This document shows positions 33,484-42,233 of a stretch of 42,233 nt of DNA, piece by piece. The translations under genes and the position numbers were made by a program. Source of the stretch: an uncultured delta proteobacterium (GTDB lineage: Bacteria > Myxococcota_A > Polyangia > Polyangiales > Polyangiaceae); NCBI GenBank assembly GCA_903894755.1, contig CAITRH010000488.1, positions 1 to 42,233 of the forward strand. Direction: 5' to 3'. Every line of letters begins with the position of its first letter. Within the stretch, counting starts at the first letter, position 1. The notes beneath the pieces were generated by a model, which was not told where the DNA came from, made no database searches, and saw only the letters and a program-made list of their open reading frames with translations.

Positions 33484-34611
33484 CTAGAGGTTATTGCGAT
33501 GGAGTACCCTGTCCAAGACCTCCAAAGCAAGCTCCATCTCCGCCCATGTGGTCGTCTCCCCCATCGAAATCCGTATGCTCTGACGCGCCCGCTCGGGGCC
33601 GTGCATCGCCGACAGTACCGGCGACAGCTCCGAGGTCCCCGCACTGCACGCGCTTCCACTCGACACACATACCCCCTCCAGATCCAATGCTGCCGCTAGC
33701 TCCACCCCTTCCCACGACCGCACCCACACGTTGGTTACATGAGGCGCTCTGGTCCCCTTGCCGTTCACCTCCAGTCCAAGTGCCGCAAGACTGCGCTCGA
33801 ACGCCTCGTGAACCGGTAGCAGCTTGGCGTAACGATCAGGCCCTCCCGCAGAACGCCCTGCTGCCACACCAAAGCCGGACGCTGCCACCGGATCGAGGGT
33901 GCCTGGACGAAGCCCACGTTCTTGGCTCCCTCCCAGGAGAAGCGCAGAAAGCTCCAGCCCCCTTGTCCTTGCCTGTGGACTCACCACCAATGCACCGATC
34001 CCTTTGGGCCCTCGAAGCTTGTGCGACGCTACACAAAGGGTATCGGCTCCTTGTCCAAACTCCTCCACACGTCCCAGCGCCTGGACAGCATCGACATGCA
34101 CCGCAACGCCCCGTGTGTGGGCCAGCCGAAGCACCTCCTGGACTGGCAACACCACCCCGGTTTCATGGTTTACCGCCTGCACGGTCACAAGACGCACTTG
34201 GGAATTGGCAAGGACTTGTTGCAGCTCGTCGAGATCCAGCGATCCTTCGGGAGTGACCCTGAGCCAGTGGATCTTGGCTCGCCCTTCGCGCTCCAGCGCT
34301 TCGGCCACGCGGGTGACCGATGGATGTTCCAGGCGACTGGTGACGAGCATGCCTGTTTGGGAGGAAAACGCGGAGCGAAGTGCAAGGTTATTGGCTTCGG
34401 TTCCCCCCGACGTGAACACGACATCGCGAGGATCGGCCCCGACGCGTTCGCCGACGCAGGCCCGGGCCTTTTCGACTTCATGGCGCGCGCGACGTCCCCA
34501 GGCGTGCACACTTGCAGGATTGGCCCAGCACTCCCGTGCCACGTGTTGCATCACCTCCAGGACCTCGTCCAGCGGTGGCGTTGTCGCATTCCAATCGAGG
34601 TAGACGGTCAT
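33484..34611 (-). CDS. Cysteine desulfurase (NifS/IscS family)
   Basis: 375 residues. PLP enzyme that takes sulfur from cysteine for Fe-S clusters or other thio-cofactors. Seen: YLDWNATTPP, FTSGGTEANNLAL, NHETGVVLP, VDAVQALG, the PLP lysine SHKLRGPKG (Lys198) and the catalytic loop SSGSACSAGTSELSPVL (Cys322). No scaffold gene (IscU/SufU) is adjacent. Its position upstream of the Fe-S nuclease module is suggestive of a supply role. DNA phosphorothioation systems also use such an enzyme, but no dnd or ssp genes are present. The preceding lipoprotein gene overlaps its ATG (ATGA). Confidence 0.9.
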   Translation of the reverse strand: MTVYLDWNATTPPLDEVLEVMQHVARECWANPASVHAWGRRARHEVEKARACVGERVGADPRDVVFTSGGTEANNLALRSAFSSQTGMLVTSRLEHPSVTRVAEALEREGRAKIHWLRVTPEGSLDLDELQQVLANSQVRLVTVQAVNHETGVVLPVQEVLRLAHTRGVAVHVDAVQALGRVEEFGQGADTLCVASHKLRGPKGIGALVVSPQARTRGLELSALLLGGSQERGLRPGTLDPVAASGFGVAAGRSAGGPDRYAKLLPVHEAFERSLAALGLEVNGKGTRAPHVTNVWVRSWEGVELAAALDLEGVCVSSGSACSAGTSELSPVLSAMHGPERARQSIRISMGETTTWAEMELALEVLDRVLHRNNL

Positions 34612-35174
34612 CGGGCGCACAAAATCATGGAAGCTGCCCGCGCGGACATGTCGTCGTCGAGGCTGGAACCTGCGCAGCCGTGAGGGCAGGAGGCAATGGC
34701 GTGGCGATTGGAACAGGACACGACGGTGTTGGAGACACAAACGAACTGGTGTTCTTCGCAGTCGACGCTGGGGGCAACGGAAGGCGGGGCTGAGAGCACG
34801 GTTGCGACGGAGAATGGGGCACAGAGTTGGGTGAGCGCAAGGGGAGCGTCGATCACGACGGTACTCTGGTCATCGGCGCAGCCTTGGGAGCAGTGGCCGA
34901 TCAATTCCCAAGGGCAGGCGCACGGTTCGGAGGGGCAGGCAACCGGGACAGAGGCATTGCGCGACACCTGGACGACGCCGTTTTGGCAACGGGCGAGTCC
35001 ATCGGGGCAGTCTTGAGCGTAGAGGGGCCAGTCTGATGTGCGGGTGTGCTCGTGGAGCCACGACGCGAGTGCGCCACGTTTGCAGGCAGACAAGAGCATT
35101 GCAGTGGCGAGGAGGACGCTCACGGTTCGACCGACAGGCGAAAATCCTTGGACACTCACGACCCCCAGACCCAC
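34608..35174 (-). CDS. Cys-rich lipoprotein
   Basis: 188 residues from a GTG at 35174; a later GTG that begins VSVLLATAMLLSAC is an equally possible start. LATAMLLSAC is a lipobox, so a lipoprotein. The mature region is rich in cysteines (QDCPDG, ARCQNG, PCACPW, GHCSQGCADDQ, EEHQFVCV, VVSCSN, SCPHGCAGS), resembling small myxobacterial proteins with paired Cys-loop repeats. Function unknown. Overlaps the cysteine desulfurase start by 4 bp, indicating co-translation. Confidence 0.65.
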   Translation of the reverse strand: MGLGVVSVQGFSPVGRTVSVLLATAMLLSACKRGALASWLHEHTRTSDWPLYAQDCPDGLARCQNGVVQVSRNASVPVACPSEPCACPWELIGHCSQGCADDQSTVVIDAPLALTQLCAPFSVATVLSAPPSVAPSVDCEEHQFVCVSNTVVSCSNRHAIASCPHGCAGSSLDDDMSARAASMILCAR

Positions 35175-35186
35175 CTCGCCAACCGT

Positions 35187-35290
35187 CGGACCTCACCCCC
35201 CCGCGACTTCGCGATCCTACAAATTCCCCCTCCCCATCGATGGGGAGGGGGACGGTGTGAACGCTCCGAATCGTGTGGGGGTGAGGTCCG
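35187..35290. repeat. Nested palindromic element, 104 bp
   Basis: Outer arms CGGACCTCACCCCC (35187-35200) and GGGGGTGAGGTCCG (35277-35290) are a perfect 14-bp inverted repeat. Inside, 35226-35251 is a perfect 26-bp palindrome centred on atcgat, with arms CCCCCTCCCC and GGGGAGGGGG. The whole resembles widely dispersed REP-like hairpin elements. It lies between the rpoD stop and the lipoprotein gene, so it may act as a terminator, an mRNA-processing signal or both. A second, partial copy opens the window. Confidence 0.85.
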
Positions 35291-35332
35291 TGGGAGGAGA
35301 TCGTGGGGCAACTATTTCCTTGGGAGTGGGTC

Positions 35333-37099
35333 TCAGCCCTCGATAAAGGACTTGAGCTGTTTGCTTCGGGAAGGATGTCGCAGTTTACGAAGGGCTTTGG
35401 CTTCGATCTGACGGATCCGCTCGCGCGTGACTTCGAAGTCCTGTCCGACTTCTTCGAGCGTGTGGTCGCTCTTTTCGCCGATCCCGAAGCGCATACGAAG
35501 GACCTTCTCTTCGCGAGGAGTCAGGGTCTTGAGGACTTTACGGGTCTGCTCCGCAAGGTTGATGTTGATCACGGCCTCGGCAGGGGAGACCACGCTCTTG
35601 TCTTCGATGAAGTCGCCAAGATGGGAGTCTTCTTCCTCGCCGATAGGGGTCTCGAGGCTGATGGGCTCTTTGGCGATCTTGAGGACCTTGCGGACCTTGT
35701 CGAGAGGAAGCTCCATCTTCTCGGCGATTTCTTCCGGGGTGGGCTCTCGTCCATATTCCTGCACTAGGTAGCGACTGGTGCGGATCAATTTGTTGATGGT
35801 CTCGATCATGTGGACCGGGATCCGGATCGTGCGGGCCTGGTCGGCAATGGCGCGGGTAATGGCCTGTCGGATCCACCAGGTGGCGTAGGTCGAGAATTTG
35901 TAGCCGCGTTTGTATTCGAACTTTTCGACCGCCTTCATGAGGCCGATGTTCCCCTCTTGGATCAGGTCGAGGAACTGCAGTCCGCGGTTGGTGTACTTCT
36001 TGGCGATGGAGACAACGAGACGAAGGTTGGCTTCGACGAGCTCGGCTTTGGCTTTCTCGGCCATGCGTTCGCCGTCGCGGATGGCTTCGTAGGAGAGCCG
36101 AAGCTCTTTGACATCGAGCTGGAGCTCCTCTTCGACCTTCTTCAGATTTTTCTGGGCGAGGGCATGGCTTTGGAGGACCTCCTCGGGAGTGATTCCGTGC
36201 TTGCGTCGGAACCGTCGTTCGGCGGCAACGTCGGCTCGGGCGGCGCGAGCTTCGCGACGGAGTTGGTCCATGTCGACACCGGTGCGGCGTTCGATTTCTG
36301 TGGAACCTCCTTCGGCGCGCTCGATTTTCTGAATGAGCCCGCGGAGCTTCATGACGATGCGGTCGATGGTCTTTTTGTTGATGCGCATCTCCTCGAGGGT
36401 GTCGACGAGCTTTTGCCGGTTGACGTCGATCTCGGCTTCGATGGGTTTGCGTCGGCTGACAGAGGAGAGTGTTTCTGCGAGGTCCATGCCGATTTTTTCG
36501 AGGTGTCGGACCTTATCGATGAGACGCAGAATGCGTCGATCGGCCTCTTCTTCGTCGAATTCCCGGTCGTCATCCTCCGCGTCGCGGACTATCTCCTTGA
36601 CCCGGATTTTGTGCTTACGGAGTTTGTCTCCGAGGTCGATAATCTCGCGCACCGCGATGGGCGAGTTGAGGATTGCTTCGAGGATGGCGAATTCGCCTTG
36701 TTCGATGCGTTTTGCGATCTCGACCTCTCCTTCGCGGGTGAGAAGCGAGACGCTCCCCATTTTGCGAAGGTACATGCGGACCGGGTCGTTGGACTTGGAA
36801 TAGTAGGCGTCCAGGTCTTCGCCGGTTTTTGGGGCTGGCCCCTCGCGGTCGCGAGGAGTGTTTTTCTTTTCTGTGATCTCCTCTTGGACCATGCGGCTGG
36901 GTGCGATGCGCACCTGCGTCGCGGTGTCGACGATCTCGATGTCTTCGTCGCCGAGGACCCCGATGACATCGTCGATTTGGTCGGCGACGACATCGGCCGG
37001 CAGGGCGTCGTTGACCTCGTCGTAGGTCAAAAACCCCTTTGACTTGCCGACTTCGATGAGCTGCTGGACCTCTTTACGCTCGCGGTTCTTCGTCGCCAT
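35333..37099 (-). CDS. rpoD: Primary sigma factor RpoD (sigma-70)
   Basis: 588 residues. Region 1.1 at the N-terminus, then region 1.2 ([20 protein letters not shown]), a long charged non-conserved region, region 2 ([60 protein letters not shown]), region 3 and region 4.2 ([20 protein letters not shown]) that reads the -35 element. Directs RNA polymerase to housekeeping promoters. Start ATG 37099. Overlaps the dnaG 3' end by 26 bp, so the two are co-transcribed, as in many bacteria (without rpsU here). Confidence 0.97.
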   Translation of the reverse strand: MATKNRERKEVQQLIEVGKSKGFLTYDEVNDALPADVVADQIDDVIGVLGDEDIEIVDTATQVRIAPSRMVQEEITEKKNTPRDREGPAPKTGEDLDAYYSKSNDPVRMYLRKMGSVSLLTREGEVEIAKRIEQGEFAILEAILNSPIAVREIIDLGDKLRKHKIRVKEIVRDAEDDDREFDEEEADRRILRLIDKVRHLEKIGMDLAETLSSVSRRKPIEAEIDVNRQKLVDTLEEMRINKKTIDRIVMKLRGLIQKIERAEGGSTEIERRTGVDMDQLRREARAARADVAAERRFRRKHGITPEEVLQSHALAQKNLKKVEEELQLDVKELRLSYEAIRDGERMAEKAKAELVEANLRLVVSIAKKYTNRGLQFLDLIQEGNIGLMKAVEKFEYKRGYKFSTYATWWIRQAITRAIADQARTIRIPVHMIETINKLIRTSRYLVQEYGREPTPEEIAEKMELPLDKVRKVLKIAKEPISLETPIGEEEDSHLGDFIEDKSVVSPAEAVININLAEQTRKVLKTLTPREEKVLRMRFGIGEKSDHTLEEVGQDFEVTRERIRQIEAKALRKLRHPSRSKQLKSFIEG

Positions 37100-39056
37100 C
37101 GTGTCCGTTCCCTTGTACCTCTGGTGCCGTTGGATCCATCGGGGGAGCCCCGATTGCGTAATTTTCGTTCTTTGGGGGCGCAATCCCATGTTTTTGGCGT
37201 ACACGCGCCTGGGCGTTTTCAGCAAGCTCGCGCTCAGCTTGCCAGTCGCCCACAACCTTTTGCTGGGCACGCGCAAGGTCTTCGGTCTCGCGCCCAAGAA
37301 CAATCTTTTGAAGCTTGCTGGCGTTCTCAAGCACACTCGCGCGGGCTACCTCCAAGGAGTCATGCAAAGGGGCTGCGAGACGTTCGGAAGCAAAGGCATG
37401 GATAGGACCTGGGACTTGCGCAAGAAAATCTACGATGTCCAGTCCCACGGAAGCGATTTCCAACGTTCCCCCGCGTGACACGAAACTTTTTCGAGCGCGA
37501 GCTAGCGCGCCGACCGTCAGTGCCGCAGGCCCTTCGAGCATCCCAAGGCGCTCTTGCACCTCGGGATCGTCGAGAAGCGACGGAAACTCAATCAGCGCCC
37601 CCACCATGGCCCGCGACTCTTCGGCCCCTGGACGACGCGACTTGACACGGGCCCGTTGCGGGTCCTGGTCCGATTGCCCCGGCGGGAAAAAAACGCGCTG
37701 TGGAGGCGCCTGCGCCACGGCCTTGCGTACGATCTGCTCGAGCGCCCGAAACGCATCGGTCGAACGCACCAAATCGAGACGTCCCGCAAGCCGGTCGGCG
37801 TACGATTTTCCCATCATGCGAACCAGCGGGTCTTCCTCCTCGGTAAGCAGACGTGCCACGCGCTCCACCCGTGCGGCGCGTTCGTGAGCGTCCGCCGCCA
37901 CAAAGGACTCGTCAAGAGCCGTATCGATTAGGTACTCCAGCATGCCGCGAGCTCGGGTCAAGCGGTCGCGAATGGCGTCGATCCCGTCGGTGCGTGCCAC
38001 TTCGTCCGGGTCGCGTCCCTCGGCGATCACCGCAACGCGCGCCGAAAGGCCAGCTTGTTTGCAGGGGGCGCGGGCAAGCGACGTGGCCTTCTGTCCTGCC
38101 GCGTCCCCGTCGAAAAGCAGCGTGACCTGAGGAGCAAAGCGTTTGAGAAGCTTGGCCTGATCGACCGTAAAAGCCGTGCCTAAAGGGGCGACCACGTGGT
38201 CCAAGCCTCGCGCGTGGAGCGAAACCACGTCGAAGTTCCCCTCGACCAGCACAGCGCTCCCCTCGCGACGAATTCCCTGACGCGCTTGATGGAGGCCAAA
38301 CAGCATGGCGCCTTTGCTGTAAACCGGGCTTTCGGGCGAGTTGATGTACTTGGGGGCTTCATCGGCGCCCGGCAGAACGCGTCCGCTAAACCCCACGACA
38401 CGTCCTTGTGGGTCTACAACGGGGAACATCAAGCGCTGACGGAACCGGTCGTAATGGCCAGCGCCGCTCGTGCGGGGGACAAGAAGCCCAACGGTTTCGG
38501 CGGCGATGGGGGACATTGTCTGGCTCCGAAGGAACGTCGCGAGAGCATCCCAGCCCGCCGGGGCGTAACCGATACGAAAGGCCTGGATCGTGTCGTGGGC
38601 GTTTTCGAGGCCTCGTCGAGCCAGTTCGTCAAGAGCCGCCTGGCGTTCCGGGTGCTCGTGGAGCTGGGTTTCAAAAAAGGACGCGGCGAGTTGGTTGACG
38701 GCGTAGAGGCTTTCAATTTGTTTGCGCGCGCGATCGGCCGCGTCGCGGTCCTGCGGCAGGTCGGTCTCCTCGACGGGGATCCCGAGACGTTCGGCGAGGG
38801 CGCGGACGGCTTCAGGAAACGAGTACCCGTCGTGTTTGATGAGGAAATCGACGACACTTCCGGATTCTTTGCAGCCGAAGCAATGGAAGAAGCCACGGTC
38901 TGGGTTGACATGAAAGCTTGGCGTTTTTTCCGAGTGGAACGGGCACAATCCGACGAACGCCCGTCCGCGCCGTTTGAGCGAGGGGACGCTCTCAGAGACA
39001 ACGGCGACGATATCGGTTCGGTCGCGGACAAGCGAAATGGTGTCTGGGGAAATCAC
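37074..39056 (-). CDS. dnaG: DNA primase DnaG
   Basis: 660 residues. The N-terminal CHC2 zinc-binding domain has Cys38, His41, Cys59 and Cys62 ([14 protein letters not shown], then FFHCFGCKE). The TOPRIM catalytic domain shows [15 protein letters not shown] and [13 protein letters not shown] long C-terminal helicase-interacting region follows. Makes RNA primers for DNA replication at the fork with DnaB. Start GTG 39056, preceded by GGAGG nine bases upstream. Last 26 bp overlap rpoD. Confidence 0.96.
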   Translation of the reverse strand: MISPDTISLVRDRTDIVAVVSESVPSLKRRGRAFVGLCPFHSEKTPSFHVNPDRGFFHCFGCKESGSVVDFLIKHDGYSFPEAVRALAERLGIPVEETDLPQDRDAADRARKQIESLYAVNQLAASFFETQLHEHPERQAALDELARRGLENAHDTIQAFRIGYAPAGWDALATFLRSQTMSPIAAETVGLLVPRTSGAGHYDRFRQRLMFPVVDPQGRVVGFSGRVLPGADEAPKYINSPESPVYSKGAMLFGLHQARQGIRREGSAVLVEGNFDVVSLHARGLDHVVAPLGTAFTVDQAKLLKRFAPQVTLLFDGDAAGQKATSLARAPCKQAGLSARVAVIAEGRDPDEVARTDGIDAIRDRLTRARGMLEYLIDTALDESFVAADAHERAARVERVARLLTEEEDPLVRMMGKSYADRLAGRLDLVRSTDAFRALEQIVRKAVAQAPPQRVFFPPGQSDQDPQRARVKSRRPGAEESRAMVGALIEFPSLLDDPEVQERLGMLEGPAALTVGALARARKSFVSRGGTLEIASVGLDIVDFLAQVPGPIHAFASERLAAPLHDSLEVARASVLENASKLQKIVLGRETEDLARAQQKVVGDWQAERELAENAQARVRQKHGIAPPKNENYAIGAPPMDPTAPEVQGNGHDGDEEPRA

Positions 39057-40835
<1,779 letters not shown>

Positions 40836-40843
40836 GCAAGCCG

Positions 40844-41392
40844 ATGGCAAACGACATATCGAATCAAATCCACCTTGAAATCGTCACGCCCCGTGGTCGT
40901 GCGCTCAGCGTGGTGGTCGACGAGGTCACGGCTCCCAGTGTCCGCGGCGAATTCGGCGTCATGCCAGGACACCTTCCGCTCCTCGCTGCCCTTCGCACCG
41001 GCATCGTGAGCTACAAGGTCAATGGCGAGCTAAAGCAGTGCGCCGTCGGTCGCCCCGGGTTTGCCGAAGCTGGCGCCAACAAACTGCTTCTCCTGACCGA
41101 CGAATACGTCGAGCGGGACAAAATCGACCCCGTGATCATCCGGACCCGTCTCGCGGAGGTCCAGGGGGAGCTCGCCAAGATCGAATCGGCAAAGCTCGAC
41201 GACGCCGACATCGGCGGGGAGTCCCGAGCCGAGCGGATGAAGCTCCTGGTCGACGAGGAAAACTGGCTCGCTGTCCAACTCGAGCTCTATGGCGACGCCC
41301 CTCCCGCCACCATGCGTCCCTACGAAGAGTGGGGACCTCCGCCGCCCACTCCGGACGACGAAATCCCCGCAGACGACGAGGCGGCGTCCTAG
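40844..41392 (+). CDS. atpC: F1 ATP synthase subunit epsilon, extended
   Basis: 182 residues. The N-terminal beta-sandwich is typical: HLEIVTPRGRALSVVVDEVT, GEFGVMPGHLPLLAALRTGI, VGRPGFAEAGANKLLLLTDE. The C-terminal helical region is unusual: after the helices it adds about 30 residues that are acidic and proline-rich (WGPPPPTPDDEIPADDEA), so it is clearly longer than the usual 130-140 residues. Epsilon controls ATPase inhibition through its C-terminal helices. Starts 8 bp after atpD. Confidence 0.93.
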   Translation: MANDISNQIHLEIVTPRGRALSVVVDEVTAPSVRGEFGVMPGHLPLLAALRTGIVSYKVNGELKQCAVGRPGFAEAGANKLLLLTDEYVERDKIDPVIIRTRLAEVQGELAKIESAKLDDADIGGESRAERMKLLVDEENWLAVQLELYGDAPPATMRPYEEWGPPPPTPDDEIPADDEAAS

Positions 41393-41395
41393 CCC

Positions 41396-42004
41396 GTGAA
41401 CCGCCCTCTCACGCTCCTTTTGGGCGCTGCAACCGTAGCGCTCGCCGCAGTCCTTACCTTCAAGGGGCTTCCACCCCAGTCTCCGAGACCTGCCGTGTCC
41501 CAGATGGACGCGGGGGCCGATGCGGGCGATGGGGGCGGGACCGACGGGGCGACGGATGCCGAGGCCGATGTTGCGGTCGATGGACCGCTTCTGCTGTCCG
41601 AGCTTGTGGACCGCGACGGTCGTCGTCTTGCGGGCCCGTGGCTTCGCTTGGCGGACGGGTCACCGGTCCCGCCGCTCCCCTCGGACGCTCCAAAGCAGGT
41701 CCGGTTTGGAGTCGTGCTGGTGACATTTGCGGGGGCGCAGCCGAGTCCGCTTGGTCTTGCAAACAGCACGAGGACCAAACAAGACGCCAAAGAGCTTGCA
41801 GACCGACTTGCAGGCGACGCGGCGACGGACTTTCACGGCGCCGTGCAACGCGGCGACGTGGGCTCGAGCGACGACGTAGGGCGGATCCAGCGGGGGGTAC
41901 TCGAGGCCGGGCCCGAGTATGTTTTGTTTACTCTTCCCTCAGGCAAGGTCGCGGGTCCGTTGGAGACGCCGCGCGGGTACTGGATCGTCAAGCGCATCGA
42001 TTGA
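41396..42004 (+). CDS. Parvulin-like peptidylprolyl isomerase, membrane/exported
   Basis: 202 residues, GTG start 41396, three bases after atpC. An N-terminal hydrophobic segment (RPLTLLLGAATVALAAVLTF) suggests a membrane anchor or signal; an Asp/Gly/Ala-rich linker follows. The C-terminus has parvulin (PpiC) features: VRFGVVLVTFAGAQPSPLGL, AKELADRLAGDAATDF and FTLPSGKVAGPLETPRGYWI followed by VKR. The domain looks short for a full PpiC, so activity is uncertain. Co-transcription with atpDC is likely by position only. Confidence 0.65.
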   Translation: MNRPLTLLLGAATVALAAVLTFKGLPPQSPRPAVSQMDAGADAGDGGGTDGATDAEADVAVDGPLLLSELVDRDGRRLAGPWLRLADGSPVPPLPSDAPKQVRFGVVLVTFAGAQPSPLGLANSTRTKQDAKELADRLAGDAATDFHGAVQRGDVGSSDDVGRIQRGVLEAGPEYVLFTLPSGKVAGPLETPRGYWIVKRID

Positions 42005-42008
42005 CTCT

Positions 42009-42029
42009 CCACTTCAAGCCTTGAAGTGG
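42009..42029. terminator. Perfect 10-bp-stem hairpin after last gene
   Basis: CCACTTCAAG, one central base, then CTTGAAGTGG: a perfect 21-nt inverted repeat starting four bases after the parvulin-like stop. No T-run follows, so it may be a weak or Rho-dependent terminator. Its 21-nt length matches the array period that begins downstream, and it could be a decayed array unit. Confidence 0.5.
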
Positions 42030-42042
42030 CCTTCCTCAAAGA

Positions 42043-42206
42043 CAAGTCGCAGGTTTCAAGCGTGGGGTACGCGCTCTTCAAGGTGAGGAGCGAGCTATCG
42101 ACGTTGGGGTAGGCGCTTTTTCGAGTGGGGTAAGCGCTTTTTTGAGTGGGGTAAGCGCTTTTTCGAGTGGGGTAAGCGCTTTTTTGAGTGGGGTGGTATG
42201 GCAGTC
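42043..42206. repeat. 21-bp tandem array D
   Basis: gagtgggg at 42123, 42144, 42165 and 42186 marks four clean units; earlier decayed units in the same phase have gggg or gagg at 42106, 42085 and 42064. Units end taagcgc and differ alternately as ttttcgag versus tttttgag, giving a 42-bp higher order as in array A. The window ends 27 bases after the array. Confidence 0.93.
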
Positions 42207-42233
42207 GCCCATGTCCGTTGTGAAGGTGGGAGA

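Noticed and set aside
33484-34611. DNA phosphorothioation (dnd/ssp) system
   Set aside because: A cysteine desulfurase and a HerA-like ATPase are present, but dndBCDE/sspBCD modification genes are absent and protein sizes do not match DptFGH.

Overview
The window is GC-rich, gene-dense bacterial chromosome. The gene families point to a deltaproteobacterium-like lineage, most likely Myxococcota (Polyangia-like): many short lipoproteins, two OmpA-family proteins carrying thrombospondin type 3 (TSP3) calcium-binding repeats, a type VI secretion baseplate cluster, an NFACT protein and long co-directional gene runs. This taxonomic guess is inference from family content. No rRNA or tRNA is visible.

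Layout. 1-391: right half of a palindromic repeat, then a 21-bp tandem array. 392-3647 (minus): T6SS baseplate genes tssE-tssF-tssG. 3724-6310 (plus): a PglZ-like alkaline-phosphatase-superfamily protein and a lipoprotein of the same superfamily. 6351-9411: small Cys lipoprotein, TPR protein, OmpA/TSP3 protein. 9439-12201 (plus): enoyl-CoA hydratase, a 3-aminobutyryl-CoA ammonia-lyase-like hotdog protein, and trpE. 12300-12392: remnant of a VapC toxin. 12461-15877 (plus): thiC with an overlapping lipoprotein and a 5'-nucleotidase-like metallophosphatase. 15925-18780: a small protein, a second OmpA/TSP3 protein and a DUF2520 dehydrogenase-like protein. 18805-19098: a second 21-bp array. 19168-24361 (plus): NFACT protein, then a marR/kce/crotonase/carboxyltransferase operon. 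24415-24735: a 42-bp (2 x 21) hairpin array. 24823-26938: acyltransferase, nadA and a small secreted protein.

26972-39056 is one long minus-strand run. It starts with dnaG-rpoD, then a lipoprotein, a cysteine desulfurase and an MBL-fold hydrolase. It ends with a tight module: a small putative DNA-binding protein, an AAA+ ATPase, and a fusion of a Cas4/RecB-like Fe-S nuclease with a HerA-type ATPase. A STAS-like small protein follows. This module looks like an undescribed DNA-processing or defence system. 39357-42004 (plus): atpD, atpC and a parvulin-like protein, followed by a hairpin and a fourth 21-bp array.

Two themes stand out. The first is the Cas4::HerA / AAA+ / small-protein operon. 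The second is four unrelated tandem arrays that all share a strict 21-bp (or 2 x 21-bp) period in intergenic DNA, with clean centres and decayed edges. Metabolically, kce and the kal-like gene sit in separate operons but would act in consecutive steps of a lysine/beta-amino-acid degradation route (3-aminobutyryl-CoA to crotonyl-CoA).
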